This document shows, one piece after another, positions 32,218-41,839 of a stretch of 64,000 bases of DNA. The translations under genes and the position numbers were made by a program. This stretch comes from Hymenobacter busanensis (GTDB taxonomy: Bacteria > Bacteroidota > Bacteroidia > Cytophagales > Hymenobacteraceae), in NCBI RefSeq assembly GCF_008727865.1, contig NZ_VTWU01000004.1:434001-498000 (forward strand), written 5' to 3'. Each line of letters begins with the position of its first letter. The first letter of the stretch is position 1. The notes under the pieces were generated by a model. It was not told where the DNA came from and made no database searches. It saw only the letters and a list, made by a program, of their open reading frames with translations.

Positions 32218-33954
32218 CTACTGCACCACGAGGGCCTGCGAGAGTACCCGACGGCCGGCCAGCACGCGCAGTCGGTAGAGGCCGGGCGCCAGCCCCAGCA
32301 CCGGCACAGGGGCCGGCGCATTCAGCCGCACCGGCTGGCGGTACACCTCGCGGCCCAGGGCATCGAGCAAAACCAGCGTGGCTGAGGTGGCGCCGGGTAC
32401 AGCTGGGAGCTGCACGGTGGCCGTGGTGTGGGCTGGGTTGGGGTACAGGTGCAGTACCGGCTGCGCCTGCGGGGCGGCCGTGGCTAGCACCTCGTCGAAG
32501 AGGGTGGCCAGGTAGGAACCCACGCCCACGGCAGCGGGGGCCGAGACGACGAGGCTGCCAAAATTGGCGGTGGTGGAAATCAGGCCCGTAACGAACACCC
32601 GCTTGCCGCTCACGGCCACGGTGCTGGCCACGTCGCCGCCGTTGCCGCCGGCTTTCTGGGCCCACACGAAGGCGGGTGCCGGACCCGCGTCGGAAAGCTT
32701 GGCCACGAAGGCATCGTTGTCGCCCCCAGTGCTGGTGTTGGTGAGTACGGCAGTACCGAAAGTGCTGGTGCGGCCCCCGAAATAGCCGCACAGGTATAGG
32801 TCGGGGCCGTTTACGGCGAGGCCCGTGCCGACTTCGTTGTCGGCGCTGCCGGCGCGCTGGGCCCAGGCAAAGCTGCTGGTGGTGCCCGCGTCGGTGAGCT
32901 TGGCTACAAACACATCGGCACCGGGCGAAATGCCGCTGCCGGCGTTGGTAAGGGTGGTGGCACCAAAGTCGGCGCTCGGGCTGGTGAAATGTCCCGCCAC
33001 ATACACGCTGCTGCCGCTCACTGCCACCGCCGTGCTCCGGTCGGAGCCAGGGCCACCCGCGCGCTGGGCCCAGATGTAGGTACCGTTCGGGCCGTTGTCT
33101 ACGAGCTTAGCCACAAACGCCTCTTGGCTGTTGCTGGTGGACGCGTTGGCAAGGGTGATGTTGCCAAAACGAGTGGTTGGCCCCTGAAAGAAGCCCGTCA
33201 GGTAGAGTTGATTGCCGTTTATTGCTAGCCCGGTCGCTTCGTCCTGCCCCATCTCGCCGCTGCGCTGAGCCCAGGTAAAACCAATGTTGCCGCCTAAGTC
33301 GGTGATTTTGGCCATGAATACATCGGTGCTGGTGCCGTTGGGGTCGGCGTTAATCAGCGCAAACGAATCGAACAGCGTTGTGGCGCTGCTAAATTGCCCG
33401 GCCAGGTACACAGCGTTGCCGTTCACGGCCAGGGCATTGGCAAAATCGTAGCCTGCCGAGCCCGCCCGCTTGGCCCAGGCGAAACCGGCGGTGCTGCCGG
33501 CATCGATGAGCTTGGTCACGAACACATCGACGGCACCGGCGCTGGTGAGGGACGTGCTGCCGAAACCGGCTGTGCCGGTGAAGTTACCTGCTACGTACAC
33601 GCTCGAACCGCTGAGGGCCACGGCCGTGGCGGCGTCGTTGCCGGAGCCGCCCGCCCGCTGCGCCCACACAAACGAGCGAGAAGCGTTGCTCCACTTGGCT
33701 ACGAATAGGTCGACGTCGCCCTGGGTGCTGAGCACGGTGCTGCCAAAGGTTAGCGTGCCGCTGAATTGGCCTACGAGGTAAACGTTGCCCGCAGCATCGG
33801 CCGCCGTGGCGGATACGCTGGCCGACCCGTCGGGAATCCCTGCCAGCTCCGCCGTTTGCCAAAGCGGCGTTTGGGCGTGTACGGGGGTAAGGTGCAGCAG
33901 CGGCAGCAGCAACAACAGCGCAAGGCGCGCCACGAAGTGAAAAGATGGATGCAT
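32218..33954 (-). CDS. repeat (SBBP-like) surface protein with T9SS sorting domain
   Basis: Exported protein of 578 residues with a signal peptide ending near THPVHAQ-like sequence (LTPVHAQ). About seven units of 65-70 residues follow, each with FVWAQRAGGSGNDAATAVA, VYVAGNFTG, TAGFGSTSLT and DVFVTKL forms. The last 75 residues are a T9SS sorting domain (LHLYPNPAHTTATVQL, LLDALGREV, LAPGLYRLRV). Convergent with the propeller gene at 30403 across a shared terminator. Both may display carbohydrate-binding or adhesive propellers; that is inference. Confidence 0.86.
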   Translation of the reverse strand: MHPSFHFVARLALLLLLPLLHLTPVHAQTPLWQTAELAGIPDGSASVSATAADAAGNVYLVGQFSGTLTFGSTVLSTQGDVDLFVAKWSNASRSFVWAQRAGGSGNDAATAVALSGSSVYVAGNFTGTAGFGSTSLTSAGAVDVFVTKLIDAGSTAGFAWAKRAGSAGYDFANALAVNGNAVYLAGQFSSATTLFDSFALINADPNGTSTDVFMAKITDLGGNIGFTWAQRSGEMGQDEATGLAINGNQLYLTGFFQGPTTRFGNITLANASTSNSQEAFVAKLVDNGPNGTYIWAQRAGGPGSDRSTAVAVSGSSVYVAGHFTSPSADFGATTLTNAGSGISPGADVFVAKLTDAGTTSSFAWAQRAGSADNEVGTGLAVNGPDLYLCGYFGGRTSTFGTAVLTNTSTGGDNDAFVAKLSDAGPAPAFVWAQKAGGNGGDVASTVAVSGKRVFVTGLISTTANFGSLVVSAPAAVGVGSYLATLFDEVLATAAPQAQPVLHLYPNPAHTTATVQLPAVPGATSATLVLLDALGREVYRQPVRLNAPAPVPVLGLAPGLYRLRVLAGRRVLSQALVVQ

Positions 33955-34066
33955 AGAAATGGGAAGAAGATGTTTAGCAGAACGAAGCTTGGTATTAGGC
34001 TCCGGAAAATGCCCTGAAGTTAAACCGTTGACTTATGGGCGAAGGAAGTTAGGGTTTGCCCCAGCT

Positions 34067-34474
34067 TCAAGCCCGTAGCCACGCCACCGCCTCTCCCTCG
34101 TCGCCAAAAAGCTGCAGGCGGTAGGGCCGGGTGCCGGCGAGGCCGTATTGCAGCGTGTCACGCTGCACGCCGTCCTGCTCGTACACGGCCATGCGCACGG
34201 GCGAAGCCAGCACGGCAATGCGCAACGGCAGGGGTGCCAGGTGCTGATTGGCGCGGGGAAAGAAGTCGTGGGTCGTCCAGTAGGCCAGGTCGGGCGTCAG
34301 CTCGTCGCGGCGGCGCACGTCGAGCAGCCAGCGGGCGGCGCGGTACTGTTGGGCTTCGTGCAGCACGGCCTCAAAATCGGCTTGCAGCTGCGGGAAAGGG
34401 GCATCGGCGGGCCAGCGCACGACAAGTACCTGCAAGTCGGGGCGGAACTGGATGGAGCAGGAGGGCGGAAGCAT
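34067..34474 (-). CDS. small STAS/SpoIIAA-like protein (first copy)
   Basis: Protein of 135 residues, cytoplasmic, with alternating strands and helices (LQVLVVRWPAD, ARWLLDVRRRDEL, PLRIAVLASP, GDEGEAVAWLRA). The layout resembles the STAS/SpoIIAA-like proteins of Bacteroidota. A paralogue lies at 62060-62533. The ATG at 34474 is used; TAACTTGC lies four bases upstream on the minus strand, so the mRNA may be leaderless. The function is unknown. Confidence 0.65.
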   Translation of the reverse strand: MLPPSCSIQFRPDLQVLVVRWPADAPFPQLQADFEAVLHEAQQYRAARWLLDVRRRDELTPDLAYWTTHDFFPRANQHLAPLPLRIAVLASPVRMAVYEQDGVQRDTLQYGLAGTRPYRLQLFGDEGEAVAWLRA

Positions 34475-34594
34475 GGACTGGCAAGTTAACCGATTGCCGC
34501 GGCCCAACCAGCCCGCAGCGGCGCAGTCGTCCGGCCGGCTCCGGCTTTTTCAGACCATTGTTTTTCCAGTCGCGGCACCCACTCCCACACGCAC

Positions 34595-34632
34595 GAAGGC
34601 CCTGCTGGCTATACTGCCAGCAGGGCCTTCGC
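34595..34632 (-). terminator. terminator of the RND efflux operon
   Basis: Perfect 16-base arms (34595-34610 and 34617-34632) with a six-base loop, 19 bases past the TolC-family stop codon. Confidence 0.78.
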
Positions 34633-34650
34633 ATGGGAACCGGTTGGGGG

Positions 34651-36069
34651 CTATTTGCCGTTGTCGGCCTGCTCCTGCACTAAGCCGCTGCTGAGGCGGC
34701 GCAGCACGGTTTCGGCCTGCTTGGCCTGAAAACGGATGTCGAGCAGGCGGTTTTCGGCGTCGAGCTGGGTGCGTTGGGCTTCGCGCAGGGCCAGAGGCGT
34801 GAGCAGGCCCAGGCGGTAGCGCTCCAGGGCAATGGCTACGTTCTGGCGGGCCAGCTGAATGTTGTCTTCCTCCAGTTGCAGCAGCTGCAGGCGGTTCTGG
34901 TACTGGGCGTAAGCCTGTTCGGCCTCGGCATCGAGCTGGAGCTGGGTTTGCTCCAGTTGCAGCTTGCTTTGGTCTTCGGCAATGCGGGCGTTTTGCTCCA
35001 GGCGGTTGCGGTTGAAGCCGTCGAAAATGGGCACCGAGGCGACCAGGCCGTAGTTCAGGCCGTAGGTGGTGTTGGTGCTGGTGGTGAGCTGGGTGCCGGC
35101 AAAGGCGGCGTTGTTGATGTTGCGGTTGAAGCCGTAGCCGGTGGTCAGGCCCACTTGCGGAAAGTGCGAGGCCCGCACCAGCCGCCGGTCGTAGGTGGCT
35201 ACTTCGGTGTTGATGCGCGCCTGCTGCAGGCGGGGGTTGTTTTGCCGGATGGCCTGCGTCACGGTTTCGCGGTTCAGGTCGCGGCTGACCACAATGGAGT
35301 CGGCGGGCAGGAAATCGACGGATGGTGCCCGGCCCAGCAGGTTGTTGAGGTTGACCTTGGCCGTTTTCAGGGCTTCCTGCTGCTGAATGAGGGCCGAGCG
35401 GTCGGCGTTGTAATCCACGCGGGCCGTCAGCACTTCCACCTTGGCGCCCACGCCCACGTCGGCGCGGGCCTGGGTGAGGTCGATGCGCTGCTGGCCGATG
35501 CGCAGGGCTTCCTCGAAGCTGCGGATTTTGCCGGCCTCGCGCACCACCGTAAAGTAGGCGTCGGTGATGTCGGCCACGGTTTCTTCGGCGGTGGCGCGGG
35601 TGAACTGCTCCTGGCTCTGGGCCACGGTGCGCAGCCGGTCGTAGGCAATGAACATTCCGAAGCCGTCGAAAATCGTCCAGGTCGCGGCCACGTTGGTGTT
35701 CAGCAGGTTGCTGGTGCCGCCGTTCACGATGCGGGGCGCGGTGGGGTTACCCGAGGCGTCGGTAGTGCCGAAGCGCTGGTTGATGTTGTTGCGGTTGAAG
35801 TTGCGGGTGAGGTTGCCGTTGACCACCGGCAGCTGGCCGGCGTTGCCACGGGTCACGTTGTTTTCGGCAATGCGTTCATCCTGCCGCACCAGCCGAATGT
35901 TGTAGTTGTTTTCCAGCCCGATGCGAATGGCCTCGGCCAGCGTGAGAGCGGGCGCGGGCGCTACCGTCTCGGGCTTTTCCGTCTGGGGCTTGGCCTGCGG
36001 GGCGGCCGCCGGCTGCTGCGCCAGCAGGGGAAAGGGTAGGAGAAGGAAAAAAGAAAGGAAACGACGCAT
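34651..36069 (-). CDS. TolC-family outer membrane efflux protein
   Basis: Protein of 472 residues: signal peptide (MRRFLSFFLLLPFPLLAQ), then a proline/alanine linker, then the two OEP repeats of a TolC barrel and alpha-tunnel. The first begins LTLAEAIRIGLENNYNIRL and the second repeats the helical pattern near LEQNARIAEDQSKLQLEQ. It should form the outer-membrane channel for the RND pump just upstream (32-base gap). It is the last gene of the operon before the terminator. Confidence 0.93.
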   Translation of the reverse strand: MRRFLSFFLLLPFPLLAQQPAAAPQAKPQTEKPETVAPAPALTLAEAIRIGLENNYNIRLVRQDERIAENNVTRGNAGQLPVVNGNLTRNFNRNNINQRFGTTDASGNPTAPRIVNGGTSNLLNTNVAATWTIFDGFGMFIAYDRLRTVAQSQEQFTRATAEETVADITDAYFTVVREAGKIRSFEEALRIGQQRIDLTQARADVGVGAKVEVLTARVDYNADRSALIQQQEALKTAKVNLNNLLGRAPSVDFLPADSIVVSRDLNRETVTQAIRQNNPRLQQARINTEVATYDRRLVRASHFPQVGLTTGYGFNRNINNAAFAGTQLTTSTNTTYGLNYGLVASVPIFDGFNRNRLEQNARIAEDQSKLQLEQTQLQLDAEAEQAYAQYQNRLQLLQLEEDNIQLARQNVAIALERYRLGLLTPLALREAQRTQLDAENRLLDIRFQAKQAETVLRRLSSGLVQEQADNGK

Positions 36070-36101
36070 TAGCAAGGATAAACGGGATTGGAGCAACGGG
36101 C

Positions 36102-39100
36102 TTAGGCCGCCGCTACTTCTTTGGCGGGTTCGGCCGGTGCAGCCTTTTTGCTGTGCTTCTTGGCCGTGGCGAAGTACGAGTACATGACCGGTACGATGTA
36201 GAGCGTGAGGCCGGTCGCAAAAACCAACCCGCCCACCACGCCAATGCCCATGGCGCGGCGGCTGAGGGCACCGGCACCGGTGGCAATGGCAATGGGCATG
36301 ATGCCCAGAATGGCGCAGAGCGAGGTCATCATAATAGGCCGGAAGCGGGTAGCGGCGGCTTCTACCAAGGCTTCGAGGTAGTGCACGCCCTGCTCGGCCC
36401 GCTGGTTGGCAAACTCCACGATGAGGATGCCGTTTTTGGTTACCAAGCCGATGAGCATAATCACGCCGATCTGCGAGAAGATGTTGAGCGTTTGGTTGAA
36501 GTACCACAAGCTCAGCAGCGCGCCGGCCAGGGCCAGCGGCACCGTCACCATGATGATGGCCGGGTCCTTGAAGCTCTCAAACTGGGCCGCCAGCGTGAGG
36601 TAAATCAGCAGCAGCGCCAAACCGAAGGCAAAGACCAGCGACGAGGAGCTTTCCTGGAAGTCGCGCGAGGTGCCGGCCAGCTCGGTGGAGAAGGTTTCGT
36701 CGAGGGTTTTGTCGGCAATGGCCTGCATGGCGGCAATGCCGTCGCCCACGGTTTTGCCCTTGGCCAAAGAGGCCGAGAAGGTGGCCGCGTTGTAGCGGTT
36801 GAAGCGGAACAGCTGCGGCGGCGTGCTGCTTTCTTCCAAGCGCACCACGTTATCGAGCTGCACCTGCTCGCCGTTACGGTTTTTCACCGACAACAAACGC
36901 ACGTCCAGCGGCTGGTCGCGGTCTTCGCGGGCCACCTGGCCGATAATCTGGTACTGCTTGCCGTTGCGGATGAAGTAGCCGTAGCGCTGCCCCGAGAGAC
37001 CCGCCTGCAGCGTTTGCGAAATGTCCTGCACCGACACGCCCAGGCTCTGCGCCTTGTCGCGGTCGATGATGATGCGCAGCTCGGGCTTGTTGAACTTCAG
37101 GTTCACGTCGGCGAACTGAAAGGTGGGGTCGGCCTGGGCGGCGGCCAGGAACTTGGGCACCACTTCGCGCAGCTTGTCGAAGTCCTGGTTTTGCACCACA
37201 AACTGCACCGGCAAGCCGCCGCCCCCACCGCCAATACTCTGGTCCTGCGACACCGAGGCGCGGGCGGCGGTGAGTTTCTTCACCAGCCCGCTCACTTTGT
37301 CGGCTACCTTTTGCTGGTCCACGTCGCGCTCATCGGGGTCGACGAGCAGGATGCGGGCAATACCGGAGTTGGCGCCCGAGCCCGAGCCGGGTGAGGTCAC
37401 GGCAAACACGCTGCTCATGGCCGTGCCGGCCGAGTCCATTGCGCCTTGCCCGAGCTGGGCCATGTAGGCGTCCATGAACTCAAACGAGGAGCCTTCCGGC
37501 GCCGTGGCGTTGACGTTCACGCGCGAACGGTCTTCGATGGGGGCCAGCTCCGAGGGCAGGGCCTGCATGAAGAAGAAGATGCCGCCCACGGTGGCTGCTA
37601 CCATCAGCCAGGCCCACACCCGGTTCTGCAGAAACGACTCCAGGCTGCTCTTGTAGCCGTTGGTGAGGGCCTCGAAGAACGGCTCGGTTTTGCGGTAAAA
37701 CCAGTTGTGCGTTTCCTGCCGCTTCAGCAAGCGCGACGACATCATGGGCGTCAGCGTCAGCGACACAAAAGCCGAAATGAGTACCGAACCGGCTACCACA
37801 ATGCCGAACTCGCGGAACAAGCGCCCCGTGATGCCCGACAGAAACACCACCGGCAGAAACACCGCCGCCAGCACGATGGTGGTGGAAACGATGGCGAAGA
37901 AGATTTCATTGGAACCCTTGTGGGCCGCTTCCATCGGCTCTTCGCCGGCCTCGATGCGGGCGTAGATGTTCTCGAGCACCACAATAGCGTCGTCGACCAC
38001 GAGGCCGATGGCCAGCACGATGGCCAGCGTGGTCAGCACGTTTACCGAGAAGTTGAGCAGGTACATTACGAAGAAAATACCCACCAACGACACCGGAATG
38101 GCCACCATCGGGATGATGGTGCTGCGCCAGTCGCGCAGAAACAGGAAGATGATGACTACCACGAGAATAAACGCCTCGATGATGGTGTGCTTCACCTCGT
38201 TGAGCGACTTGCGCACGAACTGCGAGTTGTCGAAGCCGGCCTGCACTTTCAGGTCCTTGGGCAAGTCGGTGCGCAGCTGCTCCAGGCGCTTGTTGAAGGC
38301 GTCGGCAATTTCAATTTGGTTGGAGCCCGGCTGCGGAATAACGGCAATGCCCACTTGCGGCACGCCGTTCACCCGAAACAAGGTCTGGTCGTTTTCGGGG
38401 TACAGCTCGGCGTAGCCCACGTCCGACATGCGGATGAGGGAAGTAGAGTCGCGGCGCAGAATCAGGTCGTTGAAGTCTTTTTCGGTGCTCAGGCGGCCCA
38501 TCGTGCGCAACGTGAGCTGGGTATTGGCGCCCTGCACCGAACCCGAGGGCAACTCCACGTTTTCGCGCGTGAGGGCCTGCTGCACTTCCGTGGGCGACAC
38601 GCGCAGGGCGGTGAGCTTCACCGGGTCGAGCCAGAGGCGCATGGAGTAGCGCCGCTCGCCAAAAATGCGCACTTCCGACACGCCCGGAATCGTCTGAATG
38701 CGCTCCTTGAACACGTTCACGGCGTAGTCGGTCAGCTCCAGCAGGGTGCGCTTGTCGGAGCTGAGGTAGGTCATTACAATAGGCTGCGAGTCGGCGTTGG
38801 CCTTCGTCACGGTGGGCGGGTCCATGTCGCGCGGCAGGCGGCCCTGGGCGCTCGATACCTTGTCGCGCACGTCGTTGGCGGCCGTTTCCAGGTCGGCTTC
38901 CAGGTCGAATTCGACGGTGATGCTGGCCCGGCCGTCGCGCGAGGTGGAGGTCAGGTTGCGAATACCGGCAATGCCGTTGATGGCTTCTTCGAGCGGCTCG
39001 GTCACCTGCGACTGAATCACGTCGGCCGAGGCGCCGGTGTAGCTGCCCTGCACGGTAATAATGGGCGGGTCGACGCTGGGGTACTCGCGCACCGAGAGGT

Positions 39101-39191
39101 AGCGGTAGCCAATCACGCCGAACAGTACGATGACCACGCTCATTACGATGGCCAATACCGGGCGGTCAATACTGGTGGAGGATATGCTCAT
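36102..39191 (-). CDS. RND-family efflux pump, inner-membrane transporter
   Basis: Proton-driven transporter of 1029 residues in the AcrB/MexB (HAE1) family. The N-terminal helix (VLAIVMSVVIVLFGVIGY) and the porter domains are followed by a second helical block holding LAIGLVVDDAIVVLENI, whose two aspartates take part in proton relay. A second large periplasmic loop and a final helical block end in FATGLTLYIVPVMYSYF. It should export drugs, dyes or bile-like compounds through the TolC partner. The substrate is not decidable. Confidence 0.95.
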   Translation of the reverse strand: MSISSTSIDRPVLAIVMSVVIVLFGVIGYRYLSVREYPSVDPPIITVQGSYTGASADVIQSQVTEPLEEAINGIAGIRNLTSTSRDGRASITVEFDLEADLETAANDVRDKVSSAQGRLPRDMDPPTVTKANADSQPIVMTYLSSDKRTLLELTDYAVNVFKERIQTIPGVSEVRIFGERRYSMRLWLDPVKLTALRVSPTEVQQALTRENVELPSGSVQGANTQLTLRTMGRLSTEKDFNDLILRRDSTSLIRMSDVGYAELYPENDQTLFRVNGVPQVGIAVIPQPGSNQIEIADAFNKRLEQLRTDLPKDLKVQAGFDNSQFVRKSLNEVKHTIIEAFILVVVIIFLFLRDWRSTIIPMVAIPVSLVGIFFVMYLLNFSVNVLTTLAIVLAIGLVVDDAIVVLENIYARIEAGEEPMEAAHKGSNEIFFAIVSTTIVLAAVFLPVVFLSGITGRLFREFGIVVAGSVLISAFVSLTLTPMMSSRLLKRQETHNWFYRKTEPFFEALTNGYKSSLESFLQNRVWAWLMVAATVGGIFFFMQALPSELAPIEDRSRVNVNATAPEGSSFEFMDAYMAQLGQGAMDSAGTAMSSVFAVTSPGSGSGANSGIARILLVDPDERDVDQQKVADKVSGLVKKLTAARASVSQDQSIGGGGGGLPVQFVVQNQDFDKLREVVPKFLAAAQADPTFQFADVNLKFNKPELRIIIDRDKAQSLGVSVQDISQTLQAGLSGQRYGYFIRNGKQYQIIGQVAREDRDQPLDVRLLSVKNRNGEQVQLDNVVRLEESSTPPQLFRFNRYNAATFSASLAKGKTVGDGIAAMQAIADKTLDETFSTELAGTSRDFQESSSSLVFAFGLALLLIYLTLAAQFESFKDPAIIMVTVPLALAGALLSLWYFNQTLNIFSQIGVIMLIGLVTKNGILIVEFANQRAEQGVHYLEALVEAAATRFRPIMMTSLCAILGIMPIAIATGAGALSRRAMGIGVVGGLVFATGLTLYIVPVMYSYFATAKKHSKKAAPAEPAKEVAAA

Positions 39192-39251
39192 AGCAGCAAT
39201 CTGCGGTGGATTATGGAAAAGAAACCGGCGCCGCGCTTAGGCGGTGCGCCA

Positions 39252-39707
39252 TCAGCCGGGCAGCAGCTTCACGAAGCGTTTGGATTGTTCTTCGTAGCCC
39301 TCGCGCAGGTAAAAGCGGTGCGCGGCCTCGCGCGGCTTGCCGCTGGTTACTTCAATGCGCCCGCAGCCCCACTGCCGGAATACCTGCTCGGCAGCCTGCA
39401 GCAGCTGCTTGCCCAACCCCTGGCTGCGGAGGTCAGCGGTTACAGCCAGCGTTACGATGCGGCCGTCGGGGGCGCGGTGCAGAAATGGCGTGCGGTGCAG
39501 GTGGGCAAAGCCAACGACCCGGCCGGCGTATTCAGCTACGAGCAGCAGGTCGCCCGCCGCCGTGAGGTCGGCTAGGCGGGTGCGCAGCGTGGCCTCCTCG
39601 GTGGGGTAACCGACTTCGGCCACCAGCCCGGCCAGCGCCGCGGCGTCGGTTTCGACGGCGGCACGAATGCTGACGCGGCTTACTTCAACGGGCGCAGAGA
39701 GGGTCAT
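39252..39707 (-). CDS. GNAT-family N-acetyltransferase, inside efflux operon
   Basis: Protein of 151 residues with the acetyl-CoA binding motif VTADLRSQGLGKQLL (Q/RxxGxG/A). The N-terminal part (IRAAVETDAAALAGLVAEV) and REAAHRFYLREGYEE are typical. It lies between the adaptor (84-base gap) and pump (60-base gap) on the same strand, so it is probably co-transcribed with the efflux genes. It might acetylate a substrate, but that is inference. Confidence 0.9.
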   Translation of the reverse strand: MTLSAPVEVSRVSIRAAVETDAAALAGLVAEVGYPTEEATLRTRLADLTAAGDLLLVAEYAGRVVGFAHLHRTPFLHRAPDGRIVTLAVTADLRSQGLGKQLLQAAEQVFRQWGCGRIEVTSGKPREAAHRFYLREGYEEQSKRFVKLLPG

Positions 39708-39791
39708 AAGAAGGTAGTTGGATAGAAAGCGGCGGAAGAGGTTTAACGCCCGGCTACCGGAAGCGTCCCGGCAAACGCCAAAAGGCCGCCG

Positions 39792-40985
39792 CTAGCGGGC
39801 GGGTTTCTGCACTTTCACCTTGTCGCCGGGCTTCACCTGCAGAATGCCGGTGCGCATAATGGTGTCGCCGGGCGCCAGGCCGTCGGTAATCTGCAGGAGC
39901 TTCTCCGAACGGATGCCAATTTTGACCTGTTGCGGCTGGGCCTTGCCGCCCACCACCTTGTACACGCGGTAGCCCGAGGCTTCCGGCGACACGGCTTCGG
40001 TGGGAATCTGGATGGCTTCGTCGACCTGGCCGATGTTCAGGTTCACGCGCACAAACGCGCCGGGGCGCAGCTCCTGCTTGCTGTTGGGGTACACCGCGCG
40101 CACCGAGAGGGTGCGCGAGGCCGGGTCAATCTGCGGGTTGATGGCGTAGACGCGGGCCTCGTATTTCTTGTTGGTAGCTTCGTCGTTCACCACCACTTCG
40201 TCGCCCACTTTCACGGCGTTGGCGTAGCGGCCCGGCACGGCAAAGTCCACTTTCACCGGCGAAATGCGCGACAGCGTCGTCACGGGCGTGTTCGGCGTTA
40301 CGTAGCCGCCCACCGACACCGAGCGCAGCCCCACCACGCCGCTGAACGGCGCCCGGATATACGCCTTGGCCAGGTTGGCTTCCAGCAGCTGCAAATCGGC
40401 CTGGGCAGTGAGCACCTGGTTGTTGCTCTGCTCGTACTCCTGCTGGCTGATGTATTCTTTTTCCAGCAACGTGCGCTGGCGGCGTTCCTGGTCGCGAAAG
40501 AGCTTGAGGTTGTAGCGCAGCTTCTGCAGCTGGGCCTGAATTTCATCGGCGTTAATGGTGAGCAGCAGCTGGCCTTTGCTCACCGGTTGGCCTTCCTTGA
40601 AGTTGAGGCTGGTGATGCGGCCGTTGATTTCGCTGCGCACCGTCACCTGCTCGTCGGCCAGCACCGAGCCCGTGGCGGCCACGGCGTCGGTGAGCTTGGT
40701 GGGCGTCACTACATATACCTGCACCGGCAGCGGCCCGCCGCCTCCGGCCCCGCCGCGGCCACCGCCTGGGCCACCTTTGGCGCCGGGGCCACCGGCCGCG
40801 CCGCCTTTTCCGCCGCCCTTGCCACCCTCGGCCGATTGGGAGGGGAAGTATTTAATTTTGACAAAGGCCAACGCGGCCACCACCGCAGCCGCTACCAGCC
40901 ACCACACCCAGGCGCGGCTGGGTTTGCGGTCATGTTCGTCGTGCACGTCGGGGGTGTTGGTTAGCGGCTCGGTCGTCTGGGGCAT
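39792..40985 (-). CDS. RND efflux periplasmic adaptor (MexA/AcrA-like)
   Basis: Protein of 397 residues with one N-terminal membrane helix (about 26-45). A glycine-rich linker (about 54-84, G, K, A and P repeated) then leads to the biotinyl-lipoyl and coiled-coil hairpin (TGSVLADEQVTVRSEINGR, LRYNLKLFRDQERRQRTLLEKEY), the beta-barrel, and the membrane-proximal domain. It bridges pump and TolC. The unusual glycine linker may set its distance from the membrane. First gene of the operon. Confidence 0.93.
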   Translation of the reverse strand: MPQTTEPLTNTPDVHDEHDRKPSRAWVWWLVAAAVVAALAFVKIKYFPSQSAEGGKGGGKGGAAGGPGAKGGPGGGRGGAGGGGPLPVQVYVVTPTKLTDAVAATGSVLADEQVTVRSEINGRITSLNFKEGQPVSKGQLLLTINADEIQAQLQKLRYNLKLFRDQERRQRTLLEKEYISQQEYEQSNNQVLTAQADLQLLEANLAKAYIRAPFSGVVGLRSVSVGGYVTPNTPVTTLSRISPVKVDFAVPGRYANAVKVGDEVVVNDEATNKKYEARVYAINPQIDPASRTLSVRAVYPNSKQELRPGAFVRVNLNIGQVDEAIQIPTEAVSPEASGYRVYKVVGGKAQPQQVKIGIRSEKLLQITDGLAPGDTIMRTGILQVKPGDKVKVQKPAR

Positions 40986-41111
40986 GAAACAGCTCGGATG
41001 GTGGTAAAAAACATCGGTCCCAACGCCGCGGAGGGTGCAGGACCGATAGGCTCAAACAGCCGCGGCGCGAAAAAGGTTGACCTCGGCCACGGTCAAGTCC
41101 CACGGACACAA

Positions 41112-41138
41112 AAAAAGCCTGCGCGTTGCAGGCTTTTT
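41112..41138 (-). terminator. terminator of DUF892 gene
   Basis: Perfect 11-base arms (41112-41122 and 41128-41138), five-base loop, T-run on the minus strand, 20 bases past the stop at 41158. Confidence 0.83.
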
Positions 41139-41157
41139 AAGGGAGGCACGCTCGGCG

Positions 41158-41661
41158 TTACATAGCGCGCTGATTGATATAGCCTTTGGCCAAGTCGTTG
41201 AGCTTGGTGTCGGCCAGCTGCTCTTCCTGCAGCGTCTGCGAGAGGAGCGAAGCGGCTTCGGCGTGGCCAAGGCGCTCGGCAAAATGGCGGGCCGAGCCGT
41301 AGCCCGAAATTTCGTAGTGCTCGATGCGCTGCGAAGCCACAATCAGGGCGGCGTCTTTCACCTCGTCGGTGGCGTTTTCGCTGATGGTTTCTTTGCCCTC
41401 GGCCACCAAACCCTGCATGGCTTTGCAGGTGTGGCCGCTCAGGTCGATGTTCAGGCCGCGCCCAATCTGCTCGAGGCGCGACACTTGGTTCATGGTTTCC
41501 TGCAGGTGGTTTTCGAAGGCCTGGCGCAGGCGCGGGTCGCGGGCTTCGCCGGCCATCTGCGGCAGGGCTTTCACGAGTTGGTTTTCGGCGCTGTAGAGGT
41601 CCTTTAGCTGTTCGGCGAACAGGTCTTCGAGCGTGTTGAGTTTGCCTTCAAAGAATGCCAT
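41158..41661 (-). CDS. DUF892 (YciE/YciF) ferritin-like protein
   Basis: Protein of 167 residues, all helical. Motifs of the YciE/YciF family are complete: LEDLFAEQLKDLYSAENQL, EARDPRLRQAFENHLQET and IEHYEISGYGSARHFAE. Glutamates and histidines in these helices are the likely di-metal ligands of a ferritin-like four-helix bundle. Members are often stress-induced; the exact reaction is not established. Confidence 0.93.
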   Translation of the reverse strand: MAFFEGKLNTLEDLFAEQLKDLYSAENQLVKALPQMAGEARDPRLRQAFENHLQETMNQVSRLEQIGRGLNIDLSGHTCKAMQGLVAEGKETISENATDEVKDAALIVASQRIEHYEISGYGSARHFAERLGHAEAASLLSQTLQEEQLADTKLNDLAKGYINQRAM

Positions 41662-41839
41662 GAGAAAGGTGTTTGGGAGTGAACAATGGAAACGGAACGA
41701 CTACGAGTAAGTATGCGGCTAACCGGGAACGTGTACGCCGGAGCGGGCTGCGGGGTTCCTGTCGAGCTGGCCGATAAAGTGCGCTGCCCCGGCCGAAAAA
41801 AGCCCGAGCGCCCCGCCAAATGCGTACCTTGCGCGTTGC

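Noticed and set aside
36153-39575. Long plus-strand frames opposite the RND pump
   Set aside because: Histidine- and glutamine-rich antisense composition and no family motif; the pump on the minus strand is complete.
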